This document shows positions 52,701 to 61,400 of a DNA stretch of 64,000 bases, piece by piece. Numbering within the stretch: position 1 is the first letter of the stretch; the number at the start of each line of letters is the position of its first letter. The notes beneath the pieces were generated by a model. The model saw nothing but the letters and a program-made list of their open reading frames with translations. It was not told the origin of the DNA and searched no databases. A program made the position numbers and the translations under genes. This DNA comes from Prostheceraeus crozeri (lineage: Eukaryota > Platyhelminthes > Polycladida > Euryleptidae). The stretch spans positions 788,538 through 852,537 of the forward strand of contig CAJQUW010012972.1 in the NCBI GenBank assembly GCA_907163375.1. Direction: 5' to 3'.

Positions 52701-52816
52701 CAAATTCTACATGGAAATGGTGTATTTCCAGCTCAATCGGAGCACTAGAACCGGAGATAGACGGGTTTTTAGTGTTTGGATGTTGGGTATTACGTCATCA
52801 GCTGATCGTCACACAC

Positions 52817-52881
52817 TATATAAGCTGGGAACTGAGAGAGACTTGTCATTCAGACGAGAGCGATTGTCAGAGGTAGGTCGT
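52817..52881 (+). promoter_or_regulatory. TATA-initiator-DPE promoter
   Basis: TATATAAG (52817-52824) is followed 31 bp on by an initiator TCATTC with the start A at 52848. GGTCGT (52876-52881) sits at about +29, where a DPE (RGWYV) belongs. This is a textbook arthropod/deuterostome core promoter. It faces the region holding the three structured repeats and no long frame, so its transcript may be non-coding or a long leader. Confidence 0.65.
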
Positions 52882-52884
52882 CTC

Positions 52885-53330
52885 TCTGAGCTCCGATGAT
52901 AGCTTCGGACATTCCAAATTCCGGGTTTCTGTAAGAAACCGACTTAGAAAATTTCATTGCTGATATCAGCTAAGGCGTCAGACTTAGAGGTTCGCCAGGA
53001 GATGGCCTTCGTCTCCAGGCCATAAAAGACTCCAAAACTTTAAAGGCTTGTAACTTTGCTTCTACAAGTCCGTTTGACTTGATTCAAAAAAGGTTCGGTC
53101 GCTATTGACCTGCCCTAAGTGATAGACTACTTATAAAATTTCATAAGTAGTGCTAAAAAGTTGAAAATTTTAAATTCACTAGTTTTGGAGGTTTTCTGGG
53201 GTTTTCGACCCTGCTGAAGTCAATGAAAGCATTTTTAATGATGTCTGAGCCAGTCTTCTCATGGTATAAGCGGCTTTTCACTGAAAGCGAGCAAGACACG
53301 GAGAGTTTTGCTGTAATATTCCACTGGCAG
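52885..53330 (+). other. Transcribed-looking non-coding leader
   Basis: No open frame of note. A short inverted pair, GGAGA...TCTCC (52999-53017), encloses TGGCCTTCG. The stretch lies between the TATA promoter and the first structured unit. Confidence 0.35.
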
Positions 53331-53472
53331 GGTGTTCCTTCGGGACGGCGGACGATGCCGTAGTGATAAGTGTGGCAAGGGAGTGTGTCATATTTTAGAC
53401 CGTAACCGCTGGGACAACTCATGTCTCATGTTGGGCATTTGACACAGTTCTCAACGTAGCACTTTGAACGCC
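53331..53472 (+). ncRNA. Structured RNA unit, copy A
   Basis: 142 nt, sharing conserved blocks with copies B and C (GTTCCT, GGCGG, CCGTAG, GCAAGGG, CATGTT, TCAACGT). Predicted helices: closing stem GGTGTT (53331-53336) with AACGCC (53467-53472); CGGC hairpin (53346-53360); AGTG (53362-53365) with CGCT (53407-53410); ATGTTG (53428-53433) with CAACGT (53452-53457). No known RNA family matched by eye. See the finding for covariation. Confidence 0.5.
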
Positions 53473-54010
53473 AATCGGTTGAGTCTTAGCTATCTTGTCA
53501 TGGGTGGCCTCTAAACATCTCCATTGCAAAACGCTGGTGAATCAAGCTCTCTACGGCTTGCTATCAAGCTGATCAAAGCAATAACTTGGGATGTTTCCTC
53601 AAGGTTTTCAAGTATGCTAAGTTCAAATGTGCTATCAGATTTCAAATTTAACTAAGTCTAAGGCAGCTTTGAGGGGTTAGATCCCAGCTACTGTTCACTA
53701 CCTTTGACTCGGCGTTGCTGTTACCACTTCGGGGCAGTGACAATGATGTCTTAAGCTGTAAATAGCGGGTATCGGGGAAGATCTCTCACTTCCCTAGTGA
53801 TCAGTACAAGGCCTTCGGGCTGTCGACGGGATCGAGTGCCACTCACTACACTCAAATCTATCATTCCTCACTAAGTGTAAATTACTGACTATACATTTGT
53901 CCTGCTATCAGCTTATTTTTGACTTGCTATCTAGTTGAATAGTCTCTTGCTATCAAGAGATTCACTTCTGCTCATAAAGCACATCATCGCTGTAATACCT
54001 CCTTTGCTCG
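53473..54010 (+). other. Spacer between structured units A and B
   Basis: No coding region seen. Contains CTATC-type words (TTGCTATCA repeated near 53567, 53904 and 53948) also found upstream of unit C. Confidence 0.35.
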
Positions 54011-54150
54011 AGCGTTCCTTCGGGACGGCGGGTACTGCCGTAGAGGGATTGTGTTGCACGGGTTGTTCGTCGTTTGTTAGACCGAAACCTCTGAGCCGTT
54101 GCTCATGTTGGGCGTTCGACTTCATACTCAACGTGACGCTTTCTCTCGCC
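54011..54150 (+). ncRNA. Structured RNA unit, copy B
   Basis: 140 nt, closest to copy A in its first 35 nt. Helices at matching places: CGGC/GCCG hairpin (54026-54040); AGAGG (54042-54046) with CCTCT (54088-54092); ATGTTG (54105-54110) with CAACGT (54129-54134). The closing stem is weak in this copy. Sequence just downstream (GACAAAGGTTAGTC; ATGAGACAAATGAAATGA) is also partly shared with copy C, so a larger unit was duplicated. Confidence 0.5.
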
Positions 54151-54335
54151 AGGTCAGAGTACTTCAGCCATTCGACAAAGGTTAGTCTTTATGATATGGA
54201 GTAGAGTGAAATGTAATTCATTAGATGCCCCTTCAATTATTGCTCCCATGATAAACGTTGATGAGACAAATGAAATGATTCTCATCTTCCCTTTTCAGCG
54301 ATTGAAATCGACTAACACACTATCGTATAATCGTC

Positions 54336-54446
54336 CACTATGGGGCAAGACATGATAGAGCCTCCACGCGGTTTGCCCTGGGCAGTCTTTAGACTGGCGA
54401 ATACTATCATTAAGTTGAATCTGCTATCAGTCAACTTGAACGTTGC
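54336..54446 (+). repeat. 111-bp direct repeat, copy 1
   Basis: About 95% identical to 54809-54919. Both copies open with ATGGGGCAAGACATGATAGA and stay open through the repeat (frame MGQDMIEPPRGL and on). The four or five differences I see are partly synonymous, so a short coding role is possible. Copy 1 leads directly into the TATA box of the next gene; copy 2 leads into structured unit C. Confidence 0.75.
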
Positions 54447-54460
54447 GTCGTGTTAGAGGG

Positions 54461-54499
54461 TATATAAACCACTGCCTCTCATTTCATTTCATTTCAATC
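54461..54499 (+). promoter_or_regulatory. TATA promoter of the 88-aa gene
   Basis: TATATAAA (54461-54468) lies 30 bp before an initiator-like TCATTTC (A at 54491), in a run of three TCATTTC/CATTTC words. The ATG follows at 54500, so the leader would be only about 10-20 nt. Confidence 0.65.
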
Positions 54500-54766
54500 A
54501 TGCAGACGCCGAACAGTCAAGTCAGCTCTCCTCGCGGACCGCAGTTAAGGCCGCGAAATTTATTTGATGAATTTTCTAGAATAGAGGAGCAAGACAGAGT
54601 CCACAACAATCTTGCTCAGATTGGTAATGCGATGACAGCAAGTGTTGTCAATCCAACGGAATGGCGCTACATTCCACTTTTCAGTCATATACCAATTAGC
54701 GTGGAAGTCGACACTGCTACCAAGGAGAGCGTCAAAGACTCTCTCAGCAGAATCGGTAGGCTGTAA
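54500..54766 (+). CDS. Small unknown protein, 88 aa
   Basis: I chose the ATG at 54500 because it is the first one downstream of the TATA/initiator pair; the upstream part of the frame would lie in the promoter. The product starts MQTPNSQVSSPRGPQLRPRN (Pro/Ser/Arg-rich, probably disordered). It continues with a mixed segment (FSRIEEQDRVHNNLAQIGNA; PLFSHIPISVEVDTATKES). No domain is recognised. It is followed within 45 bp by the second copy of the 111-bp repeat. A longer frame exists antisense to it (55111-54560), but that one has no promoter and runs through structured unit C. Confidence 0.45.
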   Translation: MQTPNSQVSSPRGPQLRPRNLFDEFSRIEEQDRVHNNLAQIGNAMTASVVNPTEWRYIPLFSHIPISVEVDTATKESVKDSLSRIGRL

Positions 54767-54808
54767 GATGACGACCCCCGAGAACGAACCACCGGCTCTC
54801 TTAAGGGC

Positions 54809-54919
54809 CACCATGGGGCAAGACATGATAGAACCTCCACGCGGTTTGTCCTGGGCAGTCTTCGGACTGGCGAATACTATCATTAAGTTGAATCTGCTAT
54901 CAGTCAACTTGAACGTTGC
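54809..54919 (+). repeat. 111-bp direct repeat, copy 2
   Basis: Partner of 54336-54446. Here the open frame begun by the repeat (ATG at 54813) runs on to 54965, ending within structured unit C. Confidence 0.75.
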
Positions 54920-54951
54920 AAATGAAGTTCGGTGTAATACTTCCTTTCGAC

Positions 54952-55093
54952 GGGCGTTCCTGTAAAGGGCGGCGGTGAAACCCGTAGGTATGTATACCGC
55001 AAGGGACACTCGGCAATGATCAATCTTGTTAAACCTCTCTGCGTCATGTTTGCAAGTGATTGCCTCTGTCTCAACGTAGTATGCATTCGCGCC
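54952..55093 (+). ncRNA. Structured RNA unit, copy C
   Basis: 142 nt and the most diverged copy, yet the helices persist with different bases. Closing stem GGCGT (54953-54957) with GCGCC (55089-55093); AGGT (54986-54989) with ACCT (55033-55036); ATGTT (55046-55050) with AACGT (55073-55077). A GCAAGG/TCTTGT pairing (about 54999-55004 with 55024-55029) may form in this copy. Changed bases in paired positions are the main evidence for an RNA structure. Confidence 0.5.
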
Positions 55094-55365
55094 AGGGCGA
55101 CATTTAGCCAACTGTCGAAGGTTACCTAAAACTTTCCATTGTATACGTTATGAGAACCATGAGTTCTACCTGTCTCTATCAATGAGACGAATTGATGAAT
55201 GGAATGAAATGGGAGGACACTCACGCGCCACACGCAACATAACACACTTCTCTCTTCCGTAGTCTAACAAGCTCTTTACACATGGATCGCAGTCGATTGC
55301 TATCCCTGTATCAGAAGTGTAAGCTATCTTAATTATATTTAACACTATTTCAACTACCATCATCA

Positions 55366-55850
55366 CCCATATGAAGTGTCATAAGATTTACAAGTTAGAC
55401 TAAGCGTTCTACTATTTGTAAATGAAAGATATAGTTTCACCAGTTTACAAGTTAAAAATAAAGTTTCAATAGTGTGTACGTTAGAAATAAAGTTTTAGCT
55501 GTTTGTATATCAAAAACAAAGTTTCAAGAGTTTACAAGTTAAAAAATAAAGTTTCAATGGTGTATACGTTAGAAATAAAGTTTTAGCTGTTTGTATATCA
55601 AATTAAAGTTTCAAGAGTTTACAAGTTAGAAATAACGTTTCAATAGTGTATGCGTTAGAAATAAAGTTTTAGCTGTTTGTATATCAAAATAAAGTTTCAA
55701 GAGTTTACAAGTTAGAAATAAAGATTCAATAGTGTGTATGTTAGAAATAAAGGTATAACTGTTTGTAAAAATAAGATCGCAAGATTTACTAGTTTACAAG
55801 TTAGACTAAGTGTAAATTAAAATAAAATTATAACTGTTCACGAGTTAAAG
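55366..55850. repeat. AATAAA satellite, left block
   Basis: About 15 imperfect units of 28-36 bp, each with AATAAAGTTTCAA or a variant, alternating with TTTACAAGTTA and GTGTATACGTTAG words. It opens with ACAAGTTAGACTAAGCGTTC, the same marker that opens the right-hand block and recurs inside it. The block sits between the structured-RNA part and the coding part of the cluster. The many AATAAA words could serve as polyadenylation signals for transcripts from the left. Confidence 0.85.
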
Positions 55851-56067
55851 CGTTGATGCAACGATGAACAATTAATAAGCTGAAAAGTTTTAGATTCACT
55901 TTAACATTACCATATGTTTACAGATAGAAATGTATCACAGCAAAGCTACTTCATGAGTTAGTTTGCCAGGAGTGTATCATCTCAAACTTTTACTCCGTCG
56001 TTGAAATTTCATGACGACTTTTTTGCTAGACGAAAGTTAACACCAGAGGAGCGTAGGGGTGGGTGGC

Positions 56068-56160
56068 ATAAAATACGCCTACAGCACTGAGAGAGTTGGA
56101 GTGCATGAGCTATGTACATTCTTTTGACGACGAGAGGAGCGATTTAGCCGATGGCGCAGG
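56068..56160 (+). promoter_or_regulatory. Possible TATA promoter and leader of the ~117-aa gene
   Basis: ATAAAATA (56068-56075) lies upstream of a short leader and an ATG at 56151 (ATGGCGCAGG). No TCATT(T)C initiator follows at +30 here, so the call is weaker than for the other promoters of the cluster. Confidence 0.35.
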
Positions 56161-56192
56161 TAGTTTCCCAGAGCATGGAGGACATTGTTTAG

Positions 56193-56543
56193 GTGACTCT
56201 AAGGACGTATGTCGAGCTGCCTTCAGTGATAGGCTTCCAACTCATGATGAATGATGATATGCTTACGACCTACATTCAACCATTGGTGTATGCCCACACC
56301 CTCCCCCACAACGAGCTTGTCTGCCACATTGTATTCATGAGTGTGGCTCAAAGTAGGAAATTGATTGATGAGACTTTGCTGAAATATCCAAGGCGCGTAT
56401 TCAAGCATGGTCGCCTACTGTTGGAGTATTATTATCAATGGCGCGACGACACACATTTGCCCACCCGTGTTTTACCACACCTATCAACGGAAGAATACAA
56501 TAGAGCTTTAGCCGAGACGGTGAAAGGAGACGATGAGCGCTAG
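56193..56543 (+). CDS. Unknown protein, about 117 codons, start unsettled
   Basis: An open frame with good coding character (RTYVELPSVIGFQLMMNDDM; SRKLIDETLLKYPRRVFKHG; LLEYYYQWRDDTHLPTRVLP). It may start at the ATG at 56151, at an internal ATG near 56241, or be joined by splicing at TTGTTTAG/GTG (about 56192). The product would be helical and charged. I see no known domain. Its 3' end carries the TATA box of the next gene, so genes are packed tightly on the same strand. Confidence 0.5.
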   Translation: MTLRTYVELPSVIGFQLMMNDDMLTTYIQPLVYAHTLPHNELVCHIVFMSVAQSRKLIDETLLKYPRRVFKHGRLLLEYYYQWRDDTHLPTRVLPHLSTEEYNRALAETVKGDDER

Positions 56544-56632
56544 CGGGTGAATGAAGCATCGGTGAGAGTGGGAATCAACTTGATGCTATTCTCCAATGAG
56601 GATTGTTGTCTAATGAGAATCAAGCATTCCTT

Positions 56633-56738
56633 TATAAATAGAGAGCCTTCCACAGTGAGAATCATTCCATCGTTGAATCGTACAAGTGACGGACGCACAT
56701 TCTCTCTCTCTACATCCCTGTTATATTATCCAACTAAA
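56633..56738 (+). promoter_or_regulatory. TATA-initiator promoter of the spliced gene
   Basis: TATAAATA (56633-56640) is followed 31 bp on by TCATTCC with the start A at 56664, the same initiator word and spacing as at 52817/52848. The leader (about 75 nt) contains a TCTCTCTC run and reaches the ATG at 56739. Confidence 0.65.
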
Positions 56739-57513
56739 ATGGTAAGTCGCTACTTTCCTCCCTCTCCTCCCTTGAATGTAAACTTAATACAATCTTTTTT
56801 ATTTTCAGGCATCTTCTACATCTGCTGCACTAGTAGGACAAAATGGTGACCAGACGTTACAAGGTTCGCTACAATCAGATCATCTACAGCTGAGACCAGT
56901 GGAAGAAACAACAAAGGTACATAATCCTACACCGCTACAGCGTAAATTTAAACAAGTCTTGCGTCATGAGGATCACAGCGTAGTACTGCGAACGGGAATG
57001 CTCCCTTCCACTGATGTGAAGATATTGAGCAATCAGTATGGGGATTACATACTCATCCCCGTGAGTCCGTACATTCGCCACCAACTTGACATTATTGAAG
57101 AGTACATAACATTAAATATGGACATTCCTACTCCTCTTGCTCAAGAGTGGAAGGCGAGAGATGAAAAGGATACTCCCTATAGAAGGATTTGGGATGGCAA
57201 TCAAATTTGCCTACCATTATCACATTGGTGTAGTTATTATAAAAAGGATGGAGATCAATCAATACCCATCAGATGTGATGAGCTCGGAGAAGGTACTTGG
57301 GATATCATTTTCAAAGTGAATGGACTATATTATGGTCAGCACAAGGATAACAAAATAGCCTCTCTCTCGATATACACTGAATCCATCCTATATATTCCAA
57401 AACCACCCAGCGTAGATGACATTATTGACGAAATCCTTAACGGGGGTGGTACGAAGCGCAAGTCGGGCAAGAATGCTACTTCCAAACGCAAGTCAAGGAA
57501 AGAGAATTGCTAA
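56739..57513 (+). CDS. Unknown 235-aa protein with an intron directly after the ATG
   Basis: Exon 1 contributes only the ATG (56739-56741), followed at once by a strong donor GTAAGT (56742-56747). The 67-bp intron ends in a pyrimidine-rich TTTTTTATTTTCAG (to 56808). Exon 2 (56809-57513) then continues in phase. The product has a Ser/Gln-rich start and a globular middle (VVLRTGMLPSTDVKILSNQY; DYILIPVSPYIRHQLDIIEE; RCDELGEGTWDIIFKVNGLY). A basic nuclear-type tail follows (GTKRKSGKNATSKRKSRKE). The strand-rich middle with GLYYGQHKDNKIASLSIYTE suggests a nucleic-acid-binding fold, but I do not recognise the family. It lies between the ~117-aa gene and the RING-like frame. Confidence 0.6.
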
Positions 57514-57547
57514 TCCTTTCCTAACTCTACCCTATGACAATTCGCTT

Positions 57548-57673
57548 ATGTGCTTTGAGTGTCGTGGACGTGGTCTTATTAGATACATTTTACTTCTTCG
57601 TTGCCATCATATCATTTGTGTATTTTGTCGTGAAAAGCATCGATGTAATTCTTCATTTTGTGATATGTTATAG
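57548..57673 (+). CDS. 41-aa RING-like mini-protein
   Basis: The frame starts MCFECRGRGLIRY and continues LRCHHIICVFCREKHRCNSS, ending CDML. The spacing C-x2-C-x12-C-H-H-x2-C-x2-C-x6-C-x4-C resembles a RING finger (C3HC4-type, truncated at the end). It lies 34 bp after the spliced gene and 34 bp before the exonuclease exon. An alternative frame from 57532 has only hydrophobic residues. It might be a free-standing E3-like peptide or a domain joined to a neighbour by splicing. Confidence 0.45.
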   Translation: MCFECRGRGLIRYILLLRCHHIICVFCREKHRCNSSFCDML

Positions 57674-57706
57674 AACGTTTCCTTAGATGTGTAATTTACG
57701 TTTTAG

Positions 57707-58255
57707 GCTTCTATCATCATTTTTATGGATTGTGAAGGTGAACCTGTGCAGGAGCTCAGTGCTATTGCTATGAACAATTGGACATATCAGATTGTTAGTG
57801 TCTATCATCAACATGCCAACTGTGATCCCAATGTTGATCAATGGGCGAGAAAACACATTCATGGACTTAATCTGAAATATTTGCAAGACTATGGCTTTTC
57901 TTGTGAGACTGCTCTTCTTATTGACTTTAAACGATGGTTAGCTGCTTTCAATGTTATACGCATTTTTTGTAATAATCCTGGTAAGGAGAGGAAAGTATTT
58001 CCCAATCTAGTCATTAATGATATTTTGCTCCCACCTTGGGATAGTAGAGTGAATCAACACTATCATGAAGTCACGAAACGTTTTAAGGATTTGTGTGTTC
58101 CTATTTTGTCAGTTCGTTGTAGTAGCTACGTTCATAACCAATGCTTCTTTCCTCCTTACCTCAGCACTGCCAAAGTCCTATATGGTTATCATTGCTCGCT
58201 ATATGACATTTACCAGCTGTATCTATTTTACCTGTTTCAAACCATTGATTTGTAA
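57707..58255 (+). CDS. DEDDh-type (DnaQ-like) exonuclease
   Basis: Coding sequence is open from a likely splice acceptor (AG at 57705-57706) as ASIIIF followed by the ATG at 57725; counting from that Met it is 176 aa. Exo I is MDCEGEPVQELSAI (Asp2, Glu4), preceded by the expected hydrophobic strand. A middle block has HIHGLNLKYLQDYGF and ALLIDFKRWL, then VIRIFCNNPGKERK. Exo III is YGYHCSLYDIYQLYLFY with His156-x4-Asp161. The residue for Exo II is not certain. Such enzymes trim 3' ends of DNA or RNA. Because the acceptor is in phase 0, the exon could be spliced to the same ATG leader exon at 56739 that serves the 235-aa gene; this is inferred. Confidence 0.6.
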   Translation, partial: ASIIIFMDCEGEPVQELSAIAMNNWTYQIVSVYHQHANCDPNVDQWARKHIHGLNLKYLQDYGFSCETALLIDFKRWLAAFNVIRIFCNNPGKERKVFPNLVINDILLPPWDSRVNQHYHEVTKRFKDLCVPILSVRCSSYVHNQCFFPPYLSTAKVLYGYHCSLYDIYQLYLFYLFQTIDL

Positions 58256-58404
58256 TGCATGCTTGTTACAGTTATTCAATAAATGTTATTATGCGAAGAG
58301 TTGTTGTTATCATGCAACGAATGGGTTAGATGAAGGGTGATCATATCTTTTTCAAATGACTGTGAAACATTGATTTCCATGATGAAGATTTAAACAGTTA
58401 GATT
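58256..58404. other. 3' end of the gene cluster
   Basis: Contains AATAAATG (58278-58285), a possible polyadenylation signal 23 bp after the exonuclease stop, before the satellite begins. Confidence 0.4.
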
Positions 58405-61400
58405 TGATGACGAATAAGATTTACTAGTTTGCAAGTTAGACTAAGCGTTCTATTATTTGTAAATAAAAGATATACAACAGTTTACAGATTAAAAATAAAG
58501 TTTCAATAGTGTATGTGTTAGAAATAAAGTTTAAGCTGTTTCTATGTTAGAAATAAAATAAAGTTTCAAGAGTTTACAAGTTAAAATTAAAGTTTCAACA
58601 GTGTGTAAGTTAGAAATAAAGTTACATCTGTTTGTAAAAATAAGATTGCGGGATTAAATAGTTTGTAAGTTAGACTAAGCGTTCCACTATTTGTAAATGA
58701 AAGATATAGTTTCAACAGTTTACAGATTACAAAATAAAGTTTCAATAGTGTATATGTTAAAAATAAAGTTTAAGCTTTTTGTGTGTTAGAAATAAAATAA
58801 AGTTTCAAGAGTTTGTAGATTAAAAATAAAGTTTCAACAGTGTGTACGTTAGAAATAAAGTTACATCTGTTTGTAAAAATAAGATTGCGGGATTAAATAG
58901 TTTGTAAGTTAGACTAAGCGTTCCACTATTTGTAAATGAAAGATATAGTTTCAACAGTTTACAGATTACAAAATAAAGTTTCAATAGTGTGTATGTTAAA
59001 AATAAAGTTTAAGCTTTTTGTGTGTTAGAAATAGAATAAAGTTTCAAAACAGTTTGTAGATTAAAAATAAAGTTTCAACAGTGTACACGTTAAAAATAAA
59101 GTTTCAATAGTGTGTATGTTAAGAATAAAGTTCTATCTGTTTATATGTTAGAAATAAAAATGAAGGTTCATCAGTTTACAAGTTAAGAATAAAGTTTTAT
59201 CTGCTTGTATGTCAGAAATGAAATAAAGTTTCACCAGTTTAAAAGTTAAGAATAAAGTTTCAATAGTGTGTATGTTAAGAATAAAGTTCTATCTGTTTAT
59301 ATGCTAGAAATAAAATGAAGTTTCGCCAGTTTACAAGTTAAGAATAAAGTTTTATCTGTTTGTATGTTAGAAATAAAACAAAGTTTCAACCGTTAACAAG
59401 TTAAAAATAAAGTTTCAGATTAAAATAAAGTTTCAATAGTGTGTATGATGGAAATAAAGTTTAAGCGCTTTGTGCGTTAGAAATAAAGTTTCAGCCGTTT
59501 ACAAGTTAAAAATAAAGTTTCAACAGTGTGTACGTTAAGAATAAAGTTCTATCTGTTTATATGTTAGAAATAAAAATAAAGGTTCACCAGTTTACAAGTT
59601 AAGAATAAAGTTTTATCTGCTTGCATGTCAGAAATGAAATAAAGTTTCACCAGTTTAAAAGTTAAAAAATAAAGTTTCAATAGTGTGTATGTTAGAAATA
59701 AAGTTTCAATAGTGTGTATGTTAAGAATAAAGTTTTATCTGTTTGTATGTTAGAATTAAGACAAAGTTTCAACCGTTTACAAGTTAAAAATAAAGTTTCA
59801 ATAGTTAACACGTTAAAAATAAAGTTTCAATAGTGTGTATGTTAAGAATAAAGTTCTATCTGTTTATATGTTAGAAATAAAAATGAAGGTTCATCAGTTT
59901 ACAAGTTAAGAATAAATTTTATCTGCTTGTATGCTAGAAATGAAATAAAGTTTCACCAGTTTACAAGTTAAAATTAAAGTTTCAACAGTGTGTAAGTTAG
60001 AAATAAAGTTACATCTGTTTGTAAAAATAAGATTGCGGGATTAAATAGTTTGTAAGTTAGACTAAGCGTTCCACTATTTGTAAATGAAAGATATAGTTTC
60101 AACAGTTTACAGATTACAAAATAAAGTTTCAATAGTGTATATGTTAAAAATAAAGTTTAAGCTTTTTGTGTGTTAGAAATAAAATAAAGTTTCAAGAGTT
60201 TGTAGATTAAAAATAAAGTTTCAACAGTGTGTACGTTAGAAATAAAGTTACATCTGTTTGTAAAAATAAGATTGCGGGATTAAATAGTTTGTAAGTTAGA
60301 CTAAGCGTTCCACTATTTGTAAATGAAAGATATAGTTTCAACAGTTTACAGATTACAAAATAAAGTTTCAATAGTGTGTATGTTAAAAATAAAGTTTAAG
60401 CTTTTTGTGTGTTAGAAATAGAATAAAGTTTCAACAGTTTGTAGATTAAAAATAAAGTTTCAACAGTGTACACGTTAAAAATAAAGTTTCAATAGTGTGT
60501 ATGTTAAGAATAAAGTTCTATCTGTTTATATGTTAGAAATAAAAATGAAGGTTCATCAGTTTACAAGTTAAGAATAAAGTTTTATCTGCTTGTATGTCAG
60601 AAATGAAATAAAGTTTCACCAGTTTAAAAGTTAAGAATAAAGTTTCAATAGTGTGTATGTTAAGAATAAAGTTCTATCTGTTTATATGCTAGAAATAAAA
60701 TGAAGTTTCGCCAGTTTACAAGTTAAGAATAAAGTTTTATCTGTTTGTATGTTAGAAATAAAACAAAGTTTCAACCGTTAACAAGTTAAAAATAAAGTTT
60801 CAGATTAAAATAAAGTTTCAATAGTGTGTATGATGGAAATAAAGTTTAAGCGCTTTGTGCGTTAGAAATAAAGTTTCAGCCGTTTACAAGTTAAAAATAA
60901 AGTTTCAACAGTGTGTACGTTAAGAATAAAGTTCTATCTGTTTATATGTTAGAAATAAAAATAAAGGTTCACCAGTTTACAAGTTAAGAATAAAGTTTTA
61001 TCTGCTTGCATGTCAGAAATGAAATAAAGTTTCACCAGTTTAAAAGTTAAAAAATAAAGTTTCAATAGTGTGTATGTTAGAAATAAAGTTTCAATAGTGT
61101 GTATGTTAAGAATAAAGTTTTATCTGTTTGTATGTTAGAATTAAGACAAAGTTTCAACCGTTTACAAGTTAAAAATAAAGTTTCAATAGTTAACACGTTA
61201 AAAATAAAGTTTCAATAGTGTGTATGTTAAGAATAAAGTTCTATCTGTTTATATGTTAGAAATAAAAATGAAGGTTCATCAGTTTACAAGTTAAGAATAA
61301 ATTTTATCTGCTTGTATGCTAGAAATGAAATAAAGTTTCACCAGTTTACAAGTTAAAATTAAAGTTTCAACAGTGTGTAAGTTAGAAATAAAGTTACATC

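Noticed and set aside
53331-55093. Hammerhead, HDV-like or twister ribozyme
   Set aside because: I looked for CUGANGA/GAAA cores, HDV-type nested pairing and twister core words in all three copies and did not find consistent matches.
54560-55111. 183-codon minus-strand open frame
   Set aside because: It runs antisense through the 88-aa gene, the 111-bp repeat and structured RNA unit C, has no promoter signal on that strand and no recognisable domain. It is probably a shadow of GC-richer sequence.
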